DNA of 64,000 bases. Origin: CAYXPR01 sp964467255. GTDB lineage: Bacteria > Pseudomonadota > Alphaproteobacteria > Rickettsiales > RGZB01. Both the position numbers and the translations under genes were made by a program. The DNA lies in the NCBI GenBank assembly GCA_964467255.1, contig CAYXPR010000006.1:66947-130946 (forward strand), in the 5' to 3' direction. Position 1 is the first letter of the stretch. The number at the start of each line of letters is the position of its first letter. Of this stretch, positions 44,968 through 53,435 are shown one piece after another. The notes beneath the pieces are model-generated. The model was given only the letters and a program-made list of their open reading frames with translations. It was not told the DNA's origin and ran no database searches.

Positions 44968-45711
44968 ATGCCAAAATCTTTAAAAAACAATACGATAGAC
45001 TCTGCTGAGGTGGCAAAATTTACCGCCATGGCAGATGAATGGTGGGACGAGAACGGCAAATTCCGCCCGCTCCATTTATTCAATCCCGTGCGCATCCGCT
45101 ATATACGCGACGCTATCGCCACGCACTTTAACAAAAAACCAGAAGCGCCGAAGCCTTTAAGCGGCATCCGTATTGTGGATATCGGCTGCGGCGGCGGCTT
45201 GCTCGCCGAACCTTTGGCACGCCTTGGCGCAACCGTTACCGGTGTAGATGCCTCCGAAAAGAACATTCGCATCGCATCCTTACATGCCAAAAAAACGAAC
45301 ACCAAAGTAACGTACTTACATCATGCGGCAGAAGATTTGGTTTCAAAAAAACAACAATTCGATGTCGTGCTGGCGATGGAAATCGTTGAGCATGTGGCCG
45401 ACGTAGATGCCTTTCTAAAGGCCTGTGCTGCGCTCGTAAAACCCGGTGGGCTTTTATTCGTCGCCACGCTCAACCGCACGCCTAAATCATTTTTGTTTGG
45501 CATTCTCGGCGCAGAATATGTCATGCGCTGGTTACCGCGCGGCACGCATGACTGGCGGAAATTCTTGAAGCCATCCGAAATCGCGGAAATTCTGCAAAAA
45601 GAGGGTTTAAAAACAGACGATATTAAAGGTGTTAATTACCGCATTATCTCGGGTGATTTCCTTCTCACAAACGACCCGAGTGTTAACTATATCCTACGCG
45701 CAAAATGCTGA
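44968..45711 (+). CDS. ubiG: Ubiquinone biosynthesis O-methyltransferase
   Basis: 247 aa. SAM-dependent methyltransferase for both O-methylations of ubiquinone. ADEWWDENGKFRPLH is the UbiG signature; VDIGCGGGLLAEPLARLGA is motif I; later MEIVEHVADVDAFL and KPGGLLFVATLNRTPKS. ATG 44968 starts the family N-terminus. Its stop abuts the convergent glycosyltransferase stop. Confidence 0.94.
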   Translation: MPKSLKNNTIDSAEVAKFTAMADEWWDENGKFRPLHLFNPVRIRYIRDAIATHFNKKPEAPKPLSGIRIVDIGCGGGLLAEPLARLGATVTGVDASEKNIRIASLHAKKTNTKVTYLHHAAEDLVSKKQQFDVVLAMEIVEHVADVDAFLKACAALVKPGGLLFVATLNRTPKSFLFGILGAEYVMRWLPRGTHDWRKFLKPSEIAEILQKEGLKTDDIKGVNYRIISGDFLLTNDPSVNYILRAKC

Positions 45712-46782
45712 TTATTTGTTCTCAAGCACTGCTCTGTACGAACTAATATGGTTATAAAAAAGCTTCAATAGTGGCTGGCTGATAATGATGGGAATATCTT
45801 TATACAGAAGCGCCGCTGTCAGTGAGCGACTGTTGCACACAATAGCGTAATATAAATACAGCCGCCTATGTCCAATAGATCTGCATGCATGCACCAATTT
45901 TCTAACTAATTTCTTTCTTAGAAACAAAGATGGGCGCAGATGAAGGCTTTCTGCCAAGGCGTTCTCAATGCCTTGCCATGTAATAATAATTCGCTTTATT
46001 TCCTGCGGGTTTTTTATTTCTTTTATGGACAGAAAAAACTCGAGAAAATCCTGTGTGTCTTTTGGATGATTTCTAACAAAAATCGGTATAACGCGTCCGA
46101 GGTTTTTTGTAGCCGTATGGGCAGCGCTTCGGCCAGAAATTAAAGAATTACCGTGGTATTGGCTGTTGGCGCGCACCCGATAAATTAAGAGTGGCCTAGC
46201 CATTTTCCTTACTTTCGTGTGGGGTAAAATCCGGGAAATAAATTCAAAGTCTTCTGCCTCCCCATGCACAAAGCTTTCATCATAATATATGTGGTTTTCG
46301 CGAAAAATTTTGCTACGAAACATAAGGGTTGGGTTCTCAAATTCCATTTTTATCAAAACATCCACCCCCAAGCTCGCAAATAGGTTTGAGCAAAGTCTGG
46401 GCTGAAAGCGATTACGCTCCAAACCAATGGAGTTTGTGCCCAAAAGTCCAATATCCTTATGTGTATCAAGGTACCTTTTTTGGCGCATTAGGCGAGAGGG
46501 TAATGAAATATCATCGGCATCCATCAGCGCAATATATTCACCTTTGGCTTCACGTAATGCCGTGTTTCTGGCAGCAGCGGACCCACGGTTTTTTTCATGA
46601 TAAAAAACGCGGATGCGGGGGTCTTTAAAAGTATGGATAATGTCGCGGGTAGTGTCCGTGGAAGCATCGTCCACAATCAGCAGTTCGAAGTCTGTAAGCG
46701 TCTGGTCTAAAATGCTCTGAATCGCCAGGGCAATAAACTCCGCCGCGTTATATGCACACATGACAACGCTAACAGAGGGCAT
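45712..46782 (-). CDS. Family-2 glycosyltransferase
   Basis: 356 aa. GT-A fold N-terminus: VSVVMCAYNAAEFI, LLIVDDASTDTTRDII, GEYIALMDADDISLPSR (DxD). The C-terminal 120 residues are helical and basic, no clear transmembrane pair. Low-GC codon use compared with the ATP synthase genes beside it; probably a surface-polysaccharide enzyme gained by transfer. Confidence 0.82.
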   Translation of the reverse strand: MPSVSVVMCAYNAAEFIALAIQSILDQTLTDFELLIVDDASTDTTRDIIHTFKDPRIRVFYHEKNRGSAAARNTALREAKGEYIALMDADDISLPSRLMRQKRYLDTHKDIGLLGTNSIGLERNRFQPRLCSNLFASLGVDVLIKMEFENPTLMFRSKIFRENHIYYDESFVHGEAEDFEFISRILPHTKVRKMARPLLIYRVRANSQYHGNSLISGRSAAHTATKNLGRVIPIFVRNHPKDTQDFLEFFLSIKEIKNPQEIKRIIITWQGIENALAESLHLRPSLFLRKKLVRKLVHACRSIGHRRLYLYYAIVCNSRSLTAALLYKDIPIIISQPLLKLFYNHISSYRAVLENK

Positions 46783-46803
46783 ACTACCTCCCTATGGGAA
46801 TCT

Positions 46804-47205
46804 CTAACGCAGCGCGGTGAGCAACGCTTCGGCGATGTGGATATTTTTTTCGGCAAGCTGACGGTCAAAATCATTCGCGGCTTTGGCAAGCGCCTTCTTG
46901 CCTTTTTCAAGGCGCTCTTCTGCATCGGAACGCTTCGCCAGTTTCAAATCAACCGCTTCTTCGGCCAGCACCGTGCAGCCCGTGGTGCTAACTTCGGTAA
47001 AACCGCCGGACACGAAAATACGCTGCGTAATCTGCTCGCCATTTTCATACACATCCACCACGCCGCTTTGCATGGTCGCCACCATCGGCGCATGATTTTC
47101 CAGCACACCAAACGTGCCGTCGGCACCGGGGATGACAACCATCTTCACCGGTTTTGAAAACACCACCTGCGTGGGCGTGACTAAATCAAGCGTCAGTTTC
47201 GACAT
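46804..47205 (-). CDS. atpC: ATP synthase F1 subunit epsilon
   Basis: 133 aa. Beta-sandwich domain (LDLVTPTQVVFSKPVKMVVIPGADG, GVLENHAPMVATMQ) and two short C-terminal helices (AEERLEKGKKALAKA). Last gene of the leftward atpHAGDC operon; couples rotor to catalytic head. Confidence 0.94.
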   Translation of the reverse strand: MSKLTLDLVTPTQVVFSKPVKMVVIPGADGTFGVLENHAPMVATMQSGVVDVYENGEQITQRIFVSGGFTEVSTTGCTVLAEEAVDLKLAKRSDAEERLEKGKKALAKAANDFDRQLAEKNIHIAEALLTALR

Positions 47206-47222
47206 GCATCTACCTTATGGTT

Positions 47223-48722
47223 TTACGCCGCTTCAGCAGCCAGCTTTTTAGCTTTTTCGATGGCTTCTTCAATTGTGCCCACCATGTAGAAAGCAGATTC
47301 CGGCAGGTCGTCATATTCACCGGCGCAGATTGCTTTAAAGCCTTTGATGGTGTCAGACAAGCTCACCCATTTACCCGGAGCGCCCGTGAACACTTCGGCC
47401 ACGTGGAATGGCTGCGACAGGAAGCGCTGAATCTTACGCGCACGTGCCACCACCAGTTTGTCTTCTTCCGAAAGTTCATCCATGCCCAGAATCGCGATGA
47501 TGTCCTGCAGCGATTTATAGGTCTGCAGAATCTTCTGCACTTCACGGGCCACGGCATAGTGTTCATCACCAATCACGCGTGGGTCAAGAATACGGCTGGT
47601 GGAGTCCAGCGGATCCACGGCAGGGTAAATCCCGAGTTCGGCAATCTGGCGGGAAAGCACCGTTGTCGCATCAAGGTGCGCGAAAGAGGTCGCAGGCGCA
47701 GGGTCCGTCAAGTCGTCAGCAGGTACGTAAATGGCCTGCACCGAAGTGATGGAGCCTTTGTTCGTGGAGGTAATGCGTTCCTGCAGCTGACCCATTTCGG
47801 TTGCCAGCGTCGGCTGGTAACCCACTGCAGAAGGAATACGACCGAGCAGCGCGGATACTTCAGAACCGGCCTGTGTGAAGCGGAAGATGTTGTCCACGAA
47901 GAACAACACGTCCTGACCTTCTTGGTCGCGGAAATATTCCGCCACCGTCAGACCCGTCAGCGCCACGCGGGCACGCGCACCTGGCGGCTCATTCATCTGG
48001 CCATATACGAGTGCTACTTTGGATTTGCTCTGGTCTTTGAGGTTGATAACGCCAGAGTCCATCATTTCGTGGTACAAATCGTTACCTTCACGCGTACGTT
48101 CACCCACACCGGCGAACACCGAGTAACCACCGTGTGCTTTCGCCACGTTGTTGATGAGTTCCATGATAAGAACGGTTTTGCCCACACCGGCGCCACCGAA
48201 CAGACCGATTTTACCACCCTTAGAGTAAGGCGCGAGAAGGTCGATCACCTTAATACCGGTAACGAGTACTTCGGTTTCCGTTGCCTGCTCGATAAAGGAT
48301 GGAGCGGGCTGGTGAATCGCCATTTTCTGTTTCGTTTTGATCGGACCTTTTTCGTCAATCGGCTCACCCACCACGTTCATAATGCGGCCCAGCGTTTCAG
48401 GGCCGACCGGCACGGCAATCGGCTCACCGCTATCGATTACTTCCTGACCACGCACCAGACCGTCGGTGGAGTCCATCGCGATGCAACGCACAGAGCCTTC
48501 GCCCAAATGCTGCGCCACTTCCATCACCAGCGTCTTGCCGTCATTTTGCGTTTCAAGCGCGTTTAGAATCGGCGGCAGGTAGCCGTCAAACTGCACGTCC
48601 ACCACAGCGGAAATCACCTGCGTGACTTTGCCTTTTCGGCCTTTGGCCAGCGGCGTAACGTTGCTGCTTTTGCCTTTGGTTTCGGCTGCTGCTTTCTTTG
48701 GTGCTTCTTTCTTCGGTGCCAT
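47223..48722 (-). CDS. atpD: ATP synthase F1 subunit beta
   Basis: 499 aa catalytic subunit. P-loop GGAGVGKTVLIMEL, catalytic Glu in AGVGERTREGNDLYHEM, ALVYGQMNEPPGARARV. A Lys/Ala-rich N-terminal extension of about 30 residues precedes the conserved GKVTQVISAVVDVQF, a feature seen in several alphaproteobacteria. ATG 48722 follows GGAG. Confidence 0.97.
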   Translation of the reverse strand: MAPKKEAPKKAAAETKGKSSNVTPLAKGRKGKVTQVISAVVDVQFDGYLPPILNALETQNDGKTLVMEVAQHLGEGSVRCIAMDSTDGLVRGQEVIDSGEPIAVPVGPETLGRIMNVVGEPIDEKGPIKTKQKMAIHQPAPSFIEQATETEVLVTGIKVIDLLAPYSKGGKIGLFGGAGVGKTVLIMELINNVAKAHGGYSVFAGVGERTREGNDLYHEMMDSGVINLKDQSKSKVALVYGQMNEPPGARARVALTGLTVAEYFRDQEGQDVLFFVDNIFRFTQAGSEVSALLGRIPSAVGYQPTLATEMGQLQERITSTNKGSITSVQAIYVPADDLTDPAPATSFAHLDATTVLSRQIAELGIYPAVDPLDSTSRILDPRVIGDEHYAVAREVQKILQTYKSLQDIIAILGMDELSEEDKLVVARARKIQRFLSQPFHVAEVFTGAPGKWVSLSDTIKGFKAICAGEYDDLPESAFYMVGTIEEAIEKAKKLAAEAA

Positions 48723-48758
48723 AGTTCGCTCCACTTTTTCTAAAAATAAATACGTTCG

Positions 48759-49655
48759 TTAAATTGCTTCCGCGCCGGAAATAATTTCAATCAGTTCCTT
48801 CGTAATCGTCGCCTGACGGTTACGGTTATATTCCAGCGTGAGTTTCTTAATCATGTCGCCGGCGTTGCGCGTGGCGTTATCCATCGCCGTCATGCGCGCT
48901 CCCTGCTCGCTGGCAGAGCTTTCGAGTAGTGCGTGGAAAATCTGCACGCTGATATTCAGCGGCAATAAATCCGACAGCACGGCCGCTTCGCTCGGTTCAT
49001 AATCATACACCGCCTCAGGGCCCTTCGTGGGGGCGGATTGGATTTTTTCCGACAGCGCGTTGATGTCGAGCGGAATCAGCTGCTGGAACGTCACCACCTG
49101 CGAAATAGCAGATTTGAACTTGTTATACACCACCGAGCACACATCCACTTCGCCGCTTTCAAACAGCGAAAGCACCCTCGCACCCACTTGTGCGGCGTCG
49201 GTATATTCCACCTGCTTTTTACCGGCTTCGCCCATGCGGTCGATGATGGCGCTCTTGTAACCATGCTTCAGCTGGTCGTAGGATTTCTTACCCACCAGTA
49301 GCAGCTTTACTTCTTTGCCGGAGGCTTTCAGTTGCTCCATGCGATTGCGCACGGCGCGCACCACGCTGGTGTTGAAACCACCGCACAAACCGCGGTCGGA
49401 TGAAATCACCACAATCAGGTGCTTCTTATCGCTGGCACGGCCCACCATCAGCGCGGGCGCGTTTTCTTTTTCCTTAATCGACAGTGCCAAGGTTGCAATC
49501 ACGCGCTCCATGCGTTCCGCATAGGGGCGAGCCGACGCAGCACGTTCCTGCGCACGACGCAGTTTGCTGGCCGCCACCATTTTCATGGCTTTGGTGATCT
49601 TCTGCGTGGACTTCACGCTTTTGATCCTGAGGCGCAGTGTCTTTAAATTTGCCAC
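48759..49655 (-). CDS. atpG: ATP synthase F1 subunit gamma
   Basis: 298 aa central rotor stalk. Starts at GTG: NLKTLRLRIKSVKSTQKITKAMKMVAA; C-terminal coiled half ending ATITKELIEIISGAEAI. The length is typical. Confidence 0.96.
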   Translation of the reverse strand: MANLKTLRLRIKSVKSTQKITKAMKMVAASKLRRAQERAASARPYAERMERVIATLALSIKEKENAPALMVGRASDKKHLIVVISSDRGLCGGFNTSVVRAVRNRMEQLKASGKEVKLLLVGKKSYDQLKHGYKSAIIDRMGEAGKKQVEYTDAAQVGARVLSLFESGEVDVCSVVYNKFKSAISQVVTFQQLIPLDINALSEKIQSAPTKGPEAVYDYEPSEAAVLSDLLPLNISVQIFHALLESSASEQGARMTAMDNATRNAGDMIKKLTLEYNRNRQATITKELIEIISGAEAI

Positions 49656-49692
49656 GGCTTAAACCTTTTCCTTCGCGCTACCAATGTTTCGT

Positions 49693-51222
49693 TTACGCAA
49701 ACAGCTTGCTGAATTTTTCCAGCAGTGCTTTCAGTTTTTCTTCCGTTTTGTCCGACAGTTTCTGTTCGGTGCGGATTTCTTCCAGCAGCTTTACGTTTTT
49801 GCCGCGCAGGTCTGCCAGCAGCTGTTCTTCAAAACGGCTGACGTCTTTTGCAGGCACCTTATCGAGGTAGCCTTTCACGCCGGCGTAAATCACGCAGACC
49901 TGTTCTTCCACTGCAAGCGGGGTGTACTGGTTTTGCTTGAGGAGCTGCGTCAGGCGCGCACCGCGACCGAGCAGTTTCTGCGTTGCAGCGTCAAGGTCAG
50001 AACCAAACTGCGCAAACGCTTCCATTTCGCGGAACTGAGCGAGTTCGAGCTTAATCGAACCAGCCACTTGTTTCATGCCTTTAATCTGTGCGGCAGAACC
50101 CACGCGGGATACGGAAAGACCGACGTTTACTGCCGGGCGGATACCTTTGTAGAACAATTCCGTTTCAAGGAAGATCTGACCGTCCGTAATCGAAATCACG
50201 TTGGTCGGGATGTAGGCAGATACGTCACCAGCCTGCGTTTCAATCACCGGCAGTGCGGTGAGCGAACCAGCGCCCTGTTCGTCAGACATTTTTGCAGCGC
50301 GTTCCAGCAAGCGTGAGTGCACATAGAACACGTCACCCGGGTAGGCTTCGCGGCCTGGTGGGCGGCGCAGCAGCAGGGACATCTGGCGGTAGGCCACAGC
50401 GTGCTTAGAAAGATCATCATACGCAATCAGCGCATGCATACCGTTGTCGCGGAAAAATTCGCCCATCACGCAGCCCGTGTATGGCGCAAGGAACTGCATC
50501 GGAGCAGGCTCGGAAGCAGATGCGGCCACCACGATGGAGTATTCCATCGCGCCCTGCTCTTCCAGTTTTTTCACCAGCTGGGCGATGGTCGAGCGCTTCT
50601 GACCAATGGCCACATAAATGCAGTACAGTTTCTTGGATTCATCTTTGCCGCTGTTCACCGCTTTCTGGTTCAAGAATGCGTCAAGAATCACGGCGGTTTT
50701 ACCCGTCTGGCGGTCACCGATGATCAGTTCGCGCTGACCACGGCCGATTGGAATCAGTGCGTCGATGGCTTTAATCCCCGTCTGCACTGGCTCATGCACC
50801 GACTTACGGGCAATAATACCAGGAGCTTTCACTTCAAGGCGGGTTTGCTTCACGTTTTTGAGCGGGCCTTTGCCGTCAATCGGGTTACCAAGACCGTCCA
50901 CCACGCGACCGAGCAGACCTTTACCTGCTGGCACGCTCACGATTTCGCCCGTACGTTTTACCGTATCACCTTCTTTAATATCGCGGTCGTTACCGAACAG
51001 CACGATACCCACATTGTCTTCTTCCAGGTTCAGCGCCATACCTTTAATGCCGCCGGGGAATTCCACCATTTCACCAGCCTGCACTTTATCAAGGCCATAC
51101 ACGGTGGCGATACCGTCACCCACGGAAATAACTTGGCCAACTTCTTTGAGTTCGGCTTCACCGGAAAAGTCGGTGATCTGTTTTTTCAAAACGCTGGCGA
51201 TTTCAGAGGCGCGAATGTCCAT
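49693..51222 (-). CDS. atpA: ATP synthase F1 subunit alpha
   Basis: 509 aa non-catalytic nucleotide-binding subunit. GDRQTGKTAVILD P-loop, VAIGQKRSTIAQLV, and the family signature around PAVNVGLSVSRVGSAAQ. ATG 51222 with GGGAG upstream. Confidence 0.97.
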   Translation of the reverse strand: MDIRASEIASVLKKQITDFSGEAELKEVGQVISVGDGIATVYGLDKVQAGEMVEFPGGIKGMALNLEEDNVGIVLFGNDRDIKEGDTVKRTGEIVSVPAGKGLLGRVVDGLGNPIDGKGPLKNVKQTRLEVKAPGIIARKSVHEPVQTGIKAIDALIPIGRGQRELIIGDRQTGKTAVILDAFLNQKAVNSGKDESKKLYCIYVAIGQKRSTIAQLVKKLEEQGAMEYSIVVAASASEPAPMQFLAPYTGCVMGEFFRDNGMHALIAYDDLSKHAVAYRQMSLLLRRPPGREAYPGDVFYVHSRLLERAAKMSDEQGAGSLTALPVIETQAGDVSAYIPTNVISITDGQIFLETELFYKGIRPAVNVGLSVSRVGSAAQIKGMKQVAGSIKLELAQFREMEAFAQFGSDLDAATQKLLGRGARLTQLLKQNQYTPLAVEEQVCVIYAGVKGYLDKVPAKDVSRFEEQLLADLRGKNVKLLEEIRTEQKLSDKTEEKLKALLEKFSKLFA

Positions 51223-51245
51223 GGATCAAATACTCCCTTTAAAAA

Positions 51246-51815
51246 CTATCCCTTAATGTTTGCAATTTTTTGTGCACGGGCAAGGCGCTCTAAGCGTCCC
51301 TCCACCGAGGCATCAATCAGTTCAGAGCCAAGCTTCACTTTCAGCCCGCCCAGAATATTCTGGTTTACGCTTTCTTTTAGCGCCACCTGCTTGCCCACCA
51401 GCTTCTTAATGGCGGTTTCAAGGGCGGCACGGTTCTGCGTGGAAAGCGGCACAGCGCTCGTCACTTCCACCGTTACTTCGCCCTTATCGGCGGATACCAA
51501 GCGGCGGAAGGCTTCAACAATGTCGCGTAAAATAGCAAGGCGGCGGTTGGCCGCAAGCAGCGCCACGGTGCGCAGCGTTACTTCTTGTGCTTTTTGCTGT
51601 TTCAGCAGTATTTCAAACACGGCGCCGATTTCTGCCGTCGGTAGCACGGGGCTCTTTGCTGCAATCACCAATTCTGGTGATGCAAGCAGCATGGCATCGA
51701 GCGCTTCAAGGTCTCTTGCAACGCTTTCCAGCGCATTTTGCTGTTTGGCCAAATCAAACAACGCCGTTGCATAACGGCGCGCAAGGCCAACTTTTCCCGT
51801 TTTTTTCGCAGGCAC
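51246..51815 (-). CDS. atpH: ATP synthase F1 subunit delta
   Basis: 189 aa from GTG 51815 (PAKKTGKVGLARRYATALFDLA, matching the family N-terminus); peripheral stalk linking F1 to Fo. C-terminal VNQNILGGLKVKLGSELIDASV is the delta signature. An upstream in-frame ATG at 51905, preceded by AGGGGG, would add 30 atypical residues and cannot be excluded. TATAGT occurs on this strand just before the GTG but without a good -35. First gene of the operon; Fo genes are not in the window. Confidence 0.9.
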   Translation of the reverse strand: MPAKKTGKVGLARRYATALFDLAKQQNALESVARDLEALDAMLLASPELVIAAKSPVLPTAEIGAVFEILLKQQKAQEVTLRTVALLAANRRLAILRDIVEAFRRLVSADKGEVTVEVTSAVPLSTQNRAALETAIKKLVGKQVALKESVNQNILGGLKVKLGSELIDASVEGRLERLARAQKIANIKG

Positions 51816-51995
51816 GTGGCTACACTTACTATATCTAGAGTTTTCCCAACCATTTCCGAGCAAACTGACGCATTTTAAGCCCGAAATCGTGCCGCTTTCT
51901 AACATAAGCCCCCTGTGCTTGCAAGCGCAAGCTTGGGCCAAAAAGCTTTTTTTGGGAAAATGATTCTAGTTGGCTGAAAAATATGAGTTTTTTAA

Positions 51996-52643
51996 TTAGT
52001 GGTTGGGCAGGTCGGGAAAGGCACTGCGCTCGGCACTGCGAATGGCCTCATATTTTTCTTTATCAAACTTCATCACATAAAAGGGCACGCCGTCGGTCGA
52101 CTGGTGCATATTCATGCCCTTCACCAAGCCCTTCGCTACACCGTGAATTTCACCCAGCACCAAAAAAATCTCACGCACCTGCGAGGCAGCCTCAAAGTCA
52201 CCCATCACCACGCCGATGGTGCCGTCTTTTTGCTCCCTCACCGGTGAGGTCGGATTGTTATAGCTTTGCGGCAGCAGATAATCCCTCGTATGCATCACTT
52301 CCTGCTCAAGCGCCCTTAAAGGCAGGCCGCGCACAAATTCGCCCGCCGCAAACTCAATAGAGGTTTCTTTAGCGCTGAGCGACATCACTAACCCCGGCAG
52401 GTCATGAATCTGCCCGCCGCCTACTCGCTGCTCATATTTCCAGTCATCATAGGCAAGGCCGAGCACAGCCATTATGGCCGTCATGTATGTTACATCTTCG
52501 GGTGCTTCCTTGGGGCGTCGAGCCAATACGAAGTTGTCATCCAGGCCATTCATCTTCAAGTGATATGGCATGCCGCCGCGGTCACTCACCTCTTGCCGCG
52601 CCGCCTTAAGCACATTGATTGCTTCTTCGAATACCGAAACCAC
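51996..52643 (-). CDS. Hypothetical protein
   Basis: 215 aa, soluble, alpha/beta, no recognised family. Stretches such as GGGQIHDLPGLVMSLSAKE and FYVMKFDKEKYEAIRSAERS are not diagnostic. GTG start with GGGGAG five bases upstream. It lies 10 bp after the 237-aa gene and very likely shares its transcript. Confidence 0.65.
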   Translation of the reverse strand: MVSVFEEAINVLKAARQEVSDRGGMPYHLKMNGLDDNFVLARRPKEAPEDVTYMTAIMAVLGLAYDDWKYEQRVGGGQIHDLPGLVMSLSAKETSIEFAAGEFVRGLPLRALEQEVMHTRDYLLPQSYNNPTSPVREQKDGTIGVVMGDFEAASQVREIFLVLGEIHGVAKGLVKGMNMHQSTDGVPFYVMKFDKEKYEAIRSAERSAFPDLPNH

Positions 52644-52652
52644 TTTGCTCCC

Positions 52653-53366
52653 CTAACCACCCATTGGCGGCAAATCTGGTAGCGCCTCGAGGGCTTTCAC
52701 CTTTTCAAACGCCGCCTTGCTAATCACCACGGAAGGGTGCTCGATAAACATCACGCGGCCATTACGATCCCTTCCATCAATCCCCTCCTGCGCGCGCCAG
52801 CACTGCCCTTGCTGGCCATGTGCCTGTAATAGCAAATCCACACGTTCATATTGCAGGGTAACAAACAATTCTGATAGTTCGCGTGCCCGCACCGGGTCCA
52901 CCCCCTCCCCGCGTATAATCGGGTGTGAAATCACCACCGCATCCACAGCTTTGAATTGTGGTGTACCCATTTTGCGCGTGGCTTTTTCGTTAGGTAGGGC
53001 AATGGCCAGTGGCTTCGTCAGCGGGTTTTTGAATATTTCCTGATGCAGCGCCTCCACTGCCAGCCTGAGGCTTGTGGGGTCAAGGTCGCCTTTTTCCACC
53101 GGAAAGGTCAATTTCAGCGCGCCAGCGTCGTATGAAAGATTGTCGTAAATCTCGCGCGACTCTACTTGTGCTTCTTTGTGCAGCACAAGCGAAGGTTTCT
53201 CGATATCGCGTAGGGTTTTGGTCAGCATGTACGCATCTGCAAGTATTACCTTTGCCGCATCAGCTTGCTTGGGGCTTAGGCCCTTGATGAGTACATAATT
53301 TTCCACATCATCCATCCGGGTTTTAAGCGCGTCCTGTATGGCCGCAAAGATATTGACCGTTGCCAT
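52653..53366 (-). CDS. Hypothetical protein
   Basis: 237 aa, no recognised family. Helical N-terminus (IFAAIQDALKTRMDDVENYV), a middle with FPVEKGDLDPTSLRLAVEAL, and a C-terminus with RVMFIEHPSVVISKAAFEK. ATG follows AAGGGG. Forms a two-gene unit with the next gene, placed between priA and the ATP synthase operon. Confidence 0.65.
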   Translation of the reverse strand: MATVNIFAAIQDALKTRMDDVENYVLIKGLSPKQADAAKVILADAYMLTKTLRDIEKPSLVLHKEAQVESREIYDNLSYDAGALKLTFPVEKGDLDPTSLRLAVEALHQEIFKNPLTKPLAIALPNEKATRKMGTPQFKAVDAVVISHPIIRGEGVDPVRARELSELFVTLQYERVDLLLQAHGQQGQCWRAQEGIDGRDRNGRVMFIEHPSVVISKAAFEKVKALEALPDLPPMGG

Positions 53367-53435
53367 AAATAACCCCTTAGACTTTGATTTACCTATCTAT
53401 TCTAGCGGGCAGAGGTTAAGGATTCGTAAACGCTT

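Noticed and set aside
47217..48566. 449-codon rightward frame opposite atpD
   Set aside because: Antisense of the conserved atpD; His/Arg/Phe-rich composition and no family.
50317..51774. 485-codon rightward frame opposite atpA/atpH
   Set aside because: Antisense of two conserved genes.
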